Assembly: GCF_019112545.1 (NCBI RefSeq)
Contig: NW_025064882.1
Coordinates: 2,038,971-2,102,970, forward strand
DNA length: 64,000 nt
Direction of reading: 5' to 3'
From: Guyanagaster necrorhizus
Lineage: Eukaryota > Basidiomycota > Agaricomycetes > Agaricales > Physalacriaceae
Shown here: positions 1 to 10,330 of the stretch, in pieces
How the letters are laid out: each line of letters starts with the position of its first letter
How positions within the stretch are numbered: the first letter of the stretch is position 1
Made by a program: the position numbers and the translations under genes
The notes under the pieces: generated by a model
Told to the model about the DNA's origin: nothing
Seen by the model: only the letters and a program-made list of their open reading frames with translations
The model's database searches: none

Positions 1-265
1 ATAGAGCTGTTACCACTGTGGTTACCAAGCTCTATACAAAAGCTGTTGTCTCGCTGTTGTGCTGTTACTGCTGCACCGCAGTTGAGAAACAAAAGAAGCA
101 TTGTCTCTCTCTTCACAGCACACAGCAGTGCAGTAAGACCAGAACCGACTGGGTTGCTGAGCTAAGTGTTCCCACGGTCCTAAGCGCTGGCCTAAGCACC
201 CTGACTAAGCAGAGATAGGGGTCATTTCCGAGAAAAAAGAAAAGAAAATAGGAAAAATCGTAACA
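1..265 (-). repeat. Right part of a Ty3/Gypsy LTR (family A), minus orientation, cut by the window edge
   Basis: Read on the minus strand it begins TGTTACGATTTTTCC at 265 and matches the first half of the LTR at 2756-3281 and the terminal 266 bases of the LTR at 8845-9363. The terminal TGTTA/TAACA motif ends exactly at 265, and reverse-transcriptase coding sequence of a plus-strand element starts at 266. This is therefore the 5' end of a solo LTR, or of a whole minus-strand element, inserted into that element. If the insertion is intact, TGATG (266-270) should be repeated to the left of the window. CpG is retained, so the insertion looks recent. Confidence 0.85.
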
Positions 266-2553
266 TGATGAGGAAGCATCGACTCTTCCTCAAAGCTGAA
301 AAATGCAAATTCGAGGTATTAGAAACTGAATATCTCGGAGTCATTATCAGCGAAGGAAGTATCAGGATGGATCCGATCAAAGTAGCGGAGGTCACCGAAT
401 GGCCAGAACCATCTAAGAAGAAAGAGTTACAATCATTTTTAGGATTCACCAACTTCTACCGCCGGTTCATTCGGGACTACAGCAAAATAGTCTGCCCAAT
501 GATGCAATTAACTGGAAATTCCCCATAGAGCTGGGGAATTTCCCAATGGACAGCATTCGACGATCTCAAATGCCGACTAGCTGAAGACGTCATCCTGGCT
601 GTATCAAGCCAGGATGGAAAGTTCAGGGTGGAAGCAGACTCCAGTGAAGGCACAATTGGAGCTGTGCTATCACAGGAACAAGATGGCAAATGGCGACCTG
701 TCGCCTTCATGTCAAAGGCACTCACCATAACTGAGTGCAACTATGAAATCTATGACAAAGAACTCCTCACCATAATGCTTGCCCTTGCCGAATGGCGGCA
801 TTATCTCATTGGAGCAGGCCAGACTTTCGAAATCTGGACTGATCATCAGAATCTCTGGTACTTCCATCAACCACAAAAGCTTAATCGCCGACAAGCCCGA
901 TGGGTCACAGAACTGTCTCAATATGAATATATGCTATACCACAAGGCTGGTGTCACAAACAAGAAGGCCAACTTCCTCAGCCACAGGGCAGACCACAATC
1001 AGGGGGGAGATGACAACAAAGAAGTCATTTTACTACGACCAGAACACTTCCAGGCAATGATTATGCCCACGGAAGAAGAGATGCACGAACACATCAAGAG
1101 CGCCACTCGGGATCCACACAAGTGGGATCAAAGAATAGCCCCATCACTGAATCATGAGTGCAGGCTAAAGAAAGAAGAGGGATTGATCTGTTACGACGGA
1201 TGGATCTATATCCCAAGAGATCAAAAACTGCAGGGTGATATCATCGCCATCAGTCACGATCATGTGACCACTGGACATCCCGGAATCGCTAAGACCAAAG
1301 AACTGGTCTTGAGGGAATATTGGTGGCCAAAGATGGACTATGATATCACCTGATATGTCAAGGCTTGTGAGGTTTGCCAATGAGACAAGACTTCAACACA
1401 ACCCAGAGCAGCGCCACTTCACCCAAATGAGGTCTCTTCATCACCATGGACTCACATTTCAGTAGATATGATAACTGGGCTTCCCGAAAGTGACAGCTAT
1501 GACGCCATTATCATCATAGTCGATCGCTTCTCGAAAGCAATCATTCTGATCACCTGTTCGACAGAATTGACATCCGAAGGATGGGCAAAGGTGCTATGGG
1601 ACGAGGTTTATGCAAAGTATGGCATGCCTCAAGTAGTAATTTCAGATCGAGGACCACAATTTGTTTCCAAATTCTTGGATGATTTGTACTGACTCCTCAA
1701 CATCAAGAGAAATGCCTCAACGGCATATCACCCACAGACGGACAGCCAAACGGAATGGGCCAACCAAGAAATTGAAAAGTACCTGCGACTTTTCATTAGC
1801 TATCAACAGGATGACTGGACAGAATGGCTCACACTGGCAGCATTCCAGCACAATAACAGGATTCACTCTGCAATGGGTAAAACACCGTTCTTTGTGAATT
1901 ATGGACACAACCCACTAGTTGCACAAGTGGGACGGTGGCAAACTACAACACCAGCATCCGTGGATTTTGCTACTACCATGGCAAAAATACATGAAGAAAC
2001 CAAGACGGCCCTCGAAAAAGCTGCTTCAATGATGAAGAAGCAGTACGACAAGCACCGATGGGCAGCACATACATATTCAACCAATGACATGGTGTGGTTG
2101 GATACTACAAATCTTCACCTACCAAGGCCAAAACAAAAGCTGGCAGACAAATGGACAGACCCCTTCAAGGTCATCACCAAAATCGGCAAATCCACATACA
2201 AACTAAAACTCCCAGCGACTTGGAAAATACATAATGTTTTCAATGAAACATTATTGACTCCATACGTTGCACCAGCCTTCCCAAATCAGAAACGACCACC
2301 TCCACCTCCCCCAGAACTCATCGACGATGAAGAACACTACAAAATTGATGAGGTACTAAACCATAAAACACAAAAGGTTAAAGCACGAGGCAGCGGCATG
2401 ACAACAACCGTTGACTACTTAGTCAGCTGAAAAGGCTATGGACCAGAATCAAATCAATGGGTTAACAAGAAATACATGAATGTGGAATAGGCCATTCAAG
2501 ACTATGAACACAGGATCAACAAATTGGACATGGAGGAGATCATGTTCAAATGA
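266..2553 (+). pseudogene. pol of the young chromovirus: RT end, RNase H, integrase, chromodomain
   Basis: One reading frame runs from 266 to a probable natural stop at 2551 with no frameshift, broken only by stops at 526, 1351, 1381, 1690, 2428 and 2488. The order is: RT thumb/connection (266-530); RNase H with its TDH motif near 840 (about 600-960); integrase zinc-binding HHCC (about 1250-1380); integrase core (1468-2000) with its first Asp in VDMI, the second in SDRG and the Glu in NQEIEKY; then a C-terminal chromodomain (VDYLVS, KGYGPESNQW; about 2380-2470). Comparison with sister copies shows the stops replace Trp or Arg, so each is one C-to-T or G-to-A change. The protein copied the RNA, removed it and inserted the DNA; this copy cannot make it intact. 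Confidence 0.9.
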
Positions 2554-2740
2554 CCGGCTGATGACAGAGGGAATGTTACTGAGGATGATGAAGATGACCC
2601 TATGGCAGGCGAACCAGCAATGGTGGGGACATACAGCGAAGAGCAATGCGCCACCATTGTTCGATGGACGGGTCCAGCAGATCGGCCATCTCCTGCCTGG
2701 GGCAGAGGACTTCTCTAACTTAACCATCAGGACGATAGTC

Positions 2741-2755
2741 TTAAGGAGGGGGTGA
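2741..2755 (+). other. Polypurine tract
   Basis: A purine-rich run, TTAAGGAGGGGGTGA, lies directly against the 3' LTR. The same motif precedes the LTRs at 22485 and 34154 and, on the minus strand, follows 4576 and 25911. In this family it is the RNase H-resistant primer for plus-strand synthesis. Confidence 0.8.
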
Positions 2756-3281
2756 TGTTACGATTTTTCCTATTTTCTTTTCTTTTTCCTTGGAAATGAC
2801 CCCTATCTTGCTTAGTCAGGGTGCTCAGGCCAGCGCTTAGGACCGTGGGAATGCTTAGCTCAGCAACCCAGTCGGTCACTCTCCTATCTCGCTGCTGTGT
2901 GCTGTGAAGAGAGAGACAATACTCCTTTTGTCCTCCAACTGCGGTGCAGCAGTAACAGCATAACAGCAAGATAATAGCTTTTGTGGAGAGCTTGGTAACC
3001 GCAGCAGTAACAGCTCTGCAAGAGACAACAGCTTGTTGTGAACATTTATTTATAGTATGGTAACAGAACAGTATTTAAGTAGCTTAGTTCTCGCTGTAAC
3101 ACCCCAGTTTCGAACTAAAGTTTATCTTCACCAAACTACTCTTGAGCTCTTACTACTTGCAAAGCCTTGACCCACAACAACAACATTGGCATTTGATGAA
3201 CTCTGATAGTCTAACCCAAAGTGCGAGGTTCTATCGGTTTATCATCACATGTTAATAGTCACGTGGAGTTTGAGTCTAACA
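2756..3281 (+). repeat. 3' LTR (family A, 526 bp)
   Basis: It starts TGTTACGATT and ends GTCTAACA, giving the inverted termini TGTTA/TAACA. A TATA-like TATTTAAG lies at 3072-3079, and CAGTTTCGAACTAA (3105-3118) begins 33 bases further on, where transcripts should start. That segment is the counterpart of the self-priming sequence seen in the elements at 4119-14647 and 25450-32999. The base pairs after the LTR (TATAC, 3282-3286) would be one copy of the target duplication. Confidence 0.88.
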
Positions 3282-3289
3282 TATACCAT

Positions 3290-4113
3290 GGACATCAATC
3301 AATCACTGCCTGGACCATTTGTTACTACCAAAAATTTCAATGTATTCAATATATTCTATGAAATGTCACCTCTGATCTCTTTCTCTATGACATCTCTCCC
3401 TCTACTCAACAGTCCTTCCAGCCTACAGAAGGAGCCATACCCAAAACTGTCTCTGGAGATATGCCTGAAGAGCATTCTAGAGAAGAAGAAGAACACTGAT
3501 ACTTATTCTGATCTCTGACAGCAATTGTTAGAAACGATAGCAACTCTTAGGCTACAGAGTTTTGAAGACCAAGATCTGACATGCCTATTCTGTGGGTCAA
3601 GTGCATAGATATCTCCAGCTGTATCTCTACAACAAAGGCCACCCTCTCAACTGCATCCTCTGAGCCTGGCATTGGACATCATGCCAGAGACTCCCTTGAT
3701 GCCCTTGAGATGGCTTGAGAAAACAGAAGTCCTCTATGCAATGATAATCATGGATCTCTATATGCAATGCCAACAGAAAGTGGGGAGGACATCCTCACTG
3801 AGCTTTATATCAGGAACTAGAGCACAGACAGCAAGAGAAACAGAACAGAGGTCATCAGAACTGATAATCTATTTTATGCATATGACTACAAAGCCAAAAA
3901 ATAATACTGGCAAGCAGCTGCTAGAGAAGCTGATTGACTGAAGTGGCACAAAAGATATCACACAGCTTGCTGAGCAAGAAGTATATCAGGCCCATCAAGC
4001 CCAGTATAACTAACTGATCCAGTCAATCCAGTCCTCCCCTCAGAGGATGAAGTTCAACATACTGATGATGTACTTGATAACAGCTAAGTGACTAAGAGAG
4101 GTGAATGAGAAAT
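3290..4113 (+). pseudogene. Decayed gag/leader fragment of an older plus-strand Gypsy element
   Basis: Translated pieces (for example PKLSLE, KKKNTDTYSDL, MPETPLMPLRWL) match the region just inside the 5' LTR of the minus-strand element at 4119-14647 (PKLSL..YIKEM, KKRDTNTSL, MSETLLMLLSWL at 13268-13924), so both encode the same N-terminal gag or leader product. No intact frame remains. It is cut on the right by the element that starts at 4119. I infer that it belongs to the plus-strand element whose later parts resume beyond 14653, but the join cannot be proved here. The biochemical role of this gag region is not recognisable. Confidence 0.6.
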
Positions 4114-4118
4114 GAACT

Positions 4119-4576
4119 TGTTAGACTCAAGTGTCATGTGAATGAAAACACATGATAAACAGAAGCTGCCTCACACTTCAGGCAGTCGACTGAGTTCACT
4201 GATGCACTTCTTGTTTGATGTGTCACAAGATCAAAGGGAATCAGCTTGAAAGTAGAGTGGTGTGAATAAACTTTAGCTTAAAGCTGGGGTTTTTCAGTGA
4301 GAGCAAGCTGTCTTAAATACTGTATAAGGTCTGCTAATAATACTATTGCCTTTTGTATGTTTCCAAGTCTATTGTGCCCATTGTCCTAGGGTGCCACTAC
4401 CATACATAATAGAATAATCATGCATCATCAGGCAACACTGTTGTATTGAAAGACAATGACAGACTTGGCCAGTTGTAATGACTAAGCCTCATCTCATGAT
4501 CTTAAGTGCTCATTCTAGTGCTTTGACTAAGCAGAAATAGGGGTTAATCAAGGCAGAAAATGAAAAAATTATAACA
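4119..4576 (-). repeat. 3' LTR of the 4119-14647 element
   Basis: It reads TGTTATAATT at its start (4576, minus) and ends GAGTCTAACA at 4119. It is the partner of 14190-14647. A polypurine tract (minus-strand reading TTAAAAAGAGGGTAA, about 4577-4591) abuts it on the interior side, which identifies it as the 3' LTR. Confidence 0.9.
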
Positions 4577-4619
4577 TTACCCTCTTTTTAAGACCATTGT
4601 CGTAATAGCTTAATTTAGG

Positions 4620-7600
4620 GATAATTCATAGTTCTAAATGATATTGTCAGTGTTCATTAGCTTTTCATTGACCCACTGGTTCGATTCCAGCCTGTAGCCC
4701 TTCCAACTGACCAGATAATCAATAGTAGTTATTATACTGCCACTTTTGGCTCTGATTTTTCATATTTTGTGATTCAATATCTGATCGACTTTGTAGTGTC
4801 TCTCATTATCAATCAGGTCAGAAGGCAGAGATAGAGGTTGTTGTTGGTTGAGGAATGCTGGTGCGATGTATGGGGTTAATAACATCTCATTAAAGACATC
4901 ATATATCTTCTAAGTTAGGGAGAGTTGCAGCTTATAAGTGCTGGCTCCAACTTTAGAGAGTATTAGGAAAGAACCAGTGCATTTATCAGCTAGCTTGTGC
5001 TTTGGGTGAGGGAGGTGCAGGTTAGTTATGTTGAGCCAGACCTTATCATTGGTGGAGTATATGTATGCAGTATGGCGATATTTATCATATTACCATGTCA
5101 TTGCAGCTGCTGCCTATTTGAGGGTAGTTTTAGTTTCTGAGTGGATTTTTGCTATAGTAGTAGCAAAGTCTATAGATGTGAGAGTTATTATATGGTGTTA
5201 TTTGGTCTAGGTATCATTTAGATGTCAACCGTAGTTGACAAAGAATAGTGTCTTTCCTGTCACTGAGTGGATCCAGTTGTTATGCTGGAAGGCTGTGAGA
5301 GCCAACTATTCTACCCAGTCATCTTGTTGATAGTTAATGAATAGGCAAAGATATTTTTCCACCTCTTGGTTTGCTTATTCTGTTTGTCTGTCAGTTTGAG
5401 GGTGATATGCAATTGATGCATTGCCTTTGATGTTTAAGAGATGATAAAGATCACTTAAAAATTTGGAGATGAATTGGAATCCCCTGTCTGAAATAACCAC
5501 TTGAGACATGCTATATTTGGCATAAACTTTGTCATGTAGGATCTTTGCCCATCTTTCAAAAGTTAACTCTGTCAAGCAGGCAATCAGAATAATGGTTTTT
5601 GAGAATCGATCAACTATGATGATGATAGTATCATAGCTATTGCAGTTAGATAGTCTGATGATCATATTGACAGAAATATGGGTCCATGGTGATGATGAGA
5701 CCTCATTCGGGTGGAGAGGAGTGGCTTGAGCCTGCATCAATGATTTGCCTCATTGACAGACTTTACATGTCTTTATATATATAGTGATGTCATTGCTCAT
5801 TTTAGGCCACCAGTACTCTTGTAGTACTAGTTCTTTTGTTTTGGCAATGTCAGGGTGGCTGGCAGTTGCATGATCATAGCAGGTGGCAATGATCTCACCA
5901 CATAGTCTTTGATCTCAGGGAATATAGATCTGTCTGTCATAGCAATTTAGTCCCTCTTCTTTTATCATTCTCTGCTTGTGGTTGAGAGATGGGGCCACTT
6001 GTTGGTCTCATTTGTGACTGTTTTGAGTCATGCTCTTGATGTGCTCATAGATTTCTTTCTCTGTTGGCATCACCATGGCTCTGAAATGTTCAGGCCATAG
6101 TAATGTCACTCCTTCATTATCAGCTCCTTTTTGATCATGATCCACCCTTCAGCTAAGAAGGTTGGCTTTTTTATTCACTGTGTCTGCTTTATGATGGAGT
6201 GTATACTGGTATTGACTCAGTTTGGTGACCCATCTGGCTTGTCAGCATTTAGTTTCTGAGGTTGTCAGAAATACTAGAGATTTTGATGATCTGTCCAGAT
6301 CTCAAAAACCTCTGTGGCTTCAATTAGGTAGTGTTGCCACTTCTCCAGAGTGAGCATAATGGTGAGTAGTTCTTTGTCATAGATTTTGTAGTTTTGTTTA
6401 GTGACTGTGAGTGCTTTAGAGAGGAACACAATGGGGTGCCACTTTCTGTTCTGTTCTTGAGAAAGCACAGCTCTGATAGCTTTTTCACTGGAGTTGGCTT
6501 TGACTCAGAATCTCTCTTTCTGAGTGAGGATGGCAAGTGTGACATCTTTGGCTAGCCATCATTTTAGATCATCAAAGATGGCTTGCTGAGAATGGCTCCA
6601 AGTCTAGAGGGCATTGCCAGTTAGTTGGATTATGGGGCAGATGATCTTACTGTAATCTTAGATAAACCATTGATAGAAGTTTGTAAATCTGAGAAATGAT
6701 TGTAGCTCCTTCTTTTTGATCAGTTCTGGCCACTCCATTACCTCTGCTACCTTAATGGGATCTATTTGAATGCTTCCTTCACTAATAATGACCCTGAGGT
6801 ATTCAGTTTTAAGTACCTCAAATTCATATTTCTCTGCTTTGAGAAACAGTTTGTGCTTCCTCATGAGGCTTAATACTTGTCATACTAGCCTTCTGTGTTC
6901 TTCCTTTGTTTTTGACATGATTAGGATGTCATCAAGATAAATGGTGACCTTTCCAGTGGAGATGAAATCCTTGAAGATGTCATTCATCATCCACTGGAAA
7001 GTTGCTGGAGAGTTGGTGAGTCTGAAGAACATAACTGTTGGCTCAAACAGCCTCTGATTTATTCTGAATGCAGCTTTCCATTCATCCCCTTTTTTGATAC
7101 AGACATTATTATAGCCCCACCAGATGTCAAGTTTGGTATAATATTTGGCATCTCAGAGCTTGTCCATTAATTTTGAGATCAATGGAAGGAGATAATGATT
7201 CGTGATCATCATCTCATTGAGCTTCTGATAATCCTGAACTAGTCAGAGCTCGCTGTTCTTCTTCTTGATGAAGAAGAATAGTGAGGCCATTAGAGATTTT
7301 GATAGTCAAATTCATCTGCTGGACAAGTTCTCATCCAGGAACTTATTAAGCTGTCATTGTTTATTATTGCTAAGAGAATAAGTTTTGCAGTCTAAATTAG
7401 CCATTAGCATTTGAGACTAGCTTAATTGCATGGTCCCATAGTTTTGATTCCAGTAGCTCATCAAAGCTTTCCTTCTCAAAGAGATCCCTGAAGTCTCATA
7501 CTCATTCAAGTATTATTTCCTTGAAGGTTTTCTCCTTTTTGTGTTCATTCACTTTAGCAGCTAGGTTATTGGCATAGTGGGTCACTCAGATGTGCATTTC

Positions 7601-8060
7601 ACATTGAAGATTGATGATGAGAATGGTTTTTCCATTCTCCATTTCCTTGTCTTATTGATCTTCTGAGTCCTCATCAGGTAGCTCGAATGGGATTTTTCAG
7701 CAGCAGCATCTTGCAAATGTAATTCTCCTGGTTTTCTAATTTATCAAGGGGTTATGGCATATTAGCCAGTCATGACCGAGAAAAATTTTCTTAGTCCTCA
7801 GATCTGTTATGGCTAAGTCAATCCACTCAGAGTAATCTCTGATTGTGAGTTGGAGTTTGATGAATTTAGTAATTGAGTCAGCTTAGTTCTTTGTTCTGTC
7901 TGCATTATAAACTGGAATCAGCACCACTGTTGCTTGGGTTGGGAGTTTGTGCTTGTCAATGAAGGCATGATTGATCAAGCTCCTAGTGCAGCTGCTGTCA
8001 ATTAGGGCAGTTACTGCATGGACTGTTCATGATGTAAGTATCTTAATCTGAGCTTTAGTG
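4620..8060 (-). pseudogene. pol remnant: protease, RT, RNase H, integrase, chromodomain
   Basis: Minus-strand order: protease at about 7840-8040 (ALIDSSCT motif, where DSG is usual); RT at about 6650-7330, with the YLDD catalytic motif still present near 6940; RNase H at about 6150-6545 (DKELLTIML, TDHQNL); integrase core at 5375-5740 (VNMIIRL, VDRFSK, SDRGFQF); then integrase C-terminus and chromodomain to about 4620. Many frames and stops interrupt it, so it is non-functional. The protein would have processed the polyprotein, made cDNA and inserted it. The chromodomain is the part that in this clade reads histone marks and guides integration. Confidence 0.85.
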
Positions 8061-8099
8061 ACTAGGTCCTGCTCTGGGGTTTTGGACTGCTGAATAAAC

Positions 8100-10330
8100 T
8101 TCCATGGTTTCTGAAGTTTATCGAGCCATTCTAAGACTTGGCACTACTCAACTTCCTTTATCTCTTCTACTATTTTGTTGATTACTTCTTCAACCTGAGT
8201 CCAATGGATCCAATTTTTGAATATGGCTTTTGCCACAGTTTCATTCCTGGCTTCTTTGATAGCTCTCTGTCCATTCAGTGTCAAATGGTTTGAACTATGT
8301 ATTGGAGCTCTCTGCCCTTGTTTAGCCTATAGGTGGTTGAGTCTTTTCTTTTTGTGATTTTTTGATGTGCAAGATAGAAGTCTGGGGTATATTTGAATGT
8401 ATGATAGGAGTAGATATAGAGGTAATTGCAGAAACATTATTAGTCTGACTAGTGGCTATAGGCTGCACACTATAAGAGTTCTTGGCCAATCTAGTAGAAT
8501 CACTCACTGGTCAGCCTTATCTTTTACTTTCTCAATTTTAGTTTCAGTGCTGAGTCTCTTCTTCTCTTTTTGAAGTTTAGTGATTTAGGCCTAGATATCC
8601 TCCTAGGTCTGCTTCTTCTTTGGGCAGTCTTTAGCTATGTGGCCCTTTTACCTGCAGTTGAAGCATTTCCCTTCTTTCTTCATTTGGTCAATGTCCATTA
8701 GCTTTCTCTGGCCTGTATATATGATTCTGATTCCTGTCTTTTATGTGCTGTAGGTGGAGGCCATCAAGGATCCTGACATTTTCTCAGCAGTTGTCTCTGA
8801 TGATTTGGAGTTGTTCAGAGTTGGTGGGATCAACTTCTTTGAATTGTTAAGCTCAAACTCCATGTGACTATCAATATGTGATAAACAGTTTAGAATCTTG
8901 CACTTCAGATTAGACTGACTGAGTTCACTGATGTGTCAATAGGGGTGTATGGTCAAGGCATTGCAAGTTGCTCAAAATAGAATGGTAGAGAATAAACTTT
9001 AGCTTGAAGCTAGAGTATTACAGCAAGAGCTACACTACTTAAATACTGTTCTGTTATCAGGCTATTAATAAATGTTCACAAAAGATATTGTCTGTCATAG
9101 AGCTGTTTCCCCTGCTGTTGCCAGGCTCTCCACAAAAGCTGTTGTCCTGCTGTTGTACTGTTACAGCTGCACTGCCATTTGGAGACAAAAGGAGTGTTGT
9201 CTCTTCTTTTACAGCACACAGCAGTGCAATAGCACAATGACTGACTAGGTTGCTGAGCTAAGCATTCCCACAGTCCTAAGCACTGGCTTAAGTGCTCTGA
9301 CTAAGCAAAGATAGGGGTCATTTTTAAAGGAAAAGAAAAAGGAAAATAGGAAAAATCATAACATGAATAATCTTGCAGCATCAATGATTCCACTTTTTGC
9401 CTTTGATGCTCCTTGTATATTTTGATAATTTGTTCTTTTCATTCATCATATCCAATCAGCATCAAGGCTTTGATGCTGATTGCCAAGATCATTGTAACAT
9501 ATGAGGAGGAGACTCCTCTCTTGAGGGCTTCGATCATTTGACCATTGTTGGCCATATTGTCCTAAATACTGAAAAGCTTGATAAGTCATTCCAGCTTGTC
9601 AAAGTAGTCTGTGGCTGTCCTATCTCTTATTTTGTAGTCTTTGATCTTCTGCTTATAGACTTCTTGAACTGCTAGGTCAATGAACTTGTCATGCAGCATT
9701 TGTTTGAATACTGGCTATGAGGAGTACCAGTAGTGCTCTCAAGTTGATGATTAGAAGTTTGGAGAGATAAGGATTCACTATATTTTAGCCTTTTCTTTGA
9801 GATAGGAGACAGTGAATATGATTTTGTTTATATTAGTTTCTAAGTACCTGATATAGATCTCAAAGTATTGTTTGCAATTGACCAAAAACCAGTTGATGTC
9901 ATCAAAGGCCCCCTTAAAAGGTTGGGGCTTCTGAAGTAGATCAGGTTGGCATTGTAAGATAGTAGCATCATTGGATAGGATGCCTATTGGATTGGGCCAG
10001 TCAGAGAAGAGGGGATGTTGCCACTTGGCTGGTGGTCCTGAGAAAGAGTGAAGGGAATTGTCATCTGTGACTGGGCTTCCTCACAGTGGTTCTTTTTTTC
10101 AGACAATGACTCTATTCCAAATGGTAAACCCAAGTCTGACTGCTTCAGGATCATTTCTGATCAGTTTTTTTCTGGTGCCACTTCTGCTTGCTTCATCAGA
10201 TGGAGGCTGGACTCCTAGTATTCAGCTTTCCTTGCCAGTCCAGAGGTTTCAGTATAAGATCAGCATTTCTCTAAGCTGCAGTCAAGATCATGACAGCTGA
10301 GTTGCCATTGATCAGGATGAAGGGGCAGAG
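8100..10330 (-). pseudogene. gag remnant with CCHC zinc knuckle, split by a solo LTR
   Basis: Minus-strand translation near 8640-8690 gives CFNC..KGHIAKDC, a retroviral-type CCHC nucleocapsid knuckle with an internal stop. Upstream, the gag core resumes at 9369 after the LTR insertion and continues to about 10330 (WPNPIGIL, FDDINWFLVNC). Comparable gag text is found at 29640-30900 (minus) and 16538-18400 (plus). Gag would have packaged the element's RNA into particles. Stops and the LTR insertion disable it. Confidence 0.78.
8845..9363 (-). repeat. Solo LTR (family A, 519 bp) with target duplication TGAAT
   Basis: The ends are TGTTA (8845) and TAACA (9363) as written on the plus strand. The 5-bp repeats TGAAT at 8840-8844 and 9364-9368 are identical. 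The gag sequence on either side is continuous when compared with the intact copy near 30175. No internal element sequence is left, so an inserted element was removed by LTR-LTR recombination. It has few CpG, so it is older than the LTR at 2756. Confidence 0.92.

Larger units (their letters stand above)
266..3281 (+). mobile_element. Ty3/Gypsy chromovirus, 5'-interrupted: pol plus 3' LTR
   Basis: The 3' part of a chromodomain-bearing Ty3/Gypsy element: end of reverse transcriptase, RNase H, integrase, chromodomain, polypurine tract and a 526-bp 3' LTR. Its 5' half (5' LTR, gag, protease, start of RT) lies left of the minus-strand LTR that ends at 265, outside the window. It keeps normal CpG frequency (I count 11 CpG in 241-540), unlike the elements to its right, so it is the youngest large element seen. 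The sequence directly after its LTR (from 3282) is a gag fragment of an older element, so this copy appears to have inserted into older transposon DNA. Confidence 0.9.

Noticed and set aside
8322..8507. Independent small gene inside the minus-strand element
   Set aside because: It is the gag-to-protease linker of the element, matched by similar text at 29658-29840 (minus) and 18409-18720 (plus).
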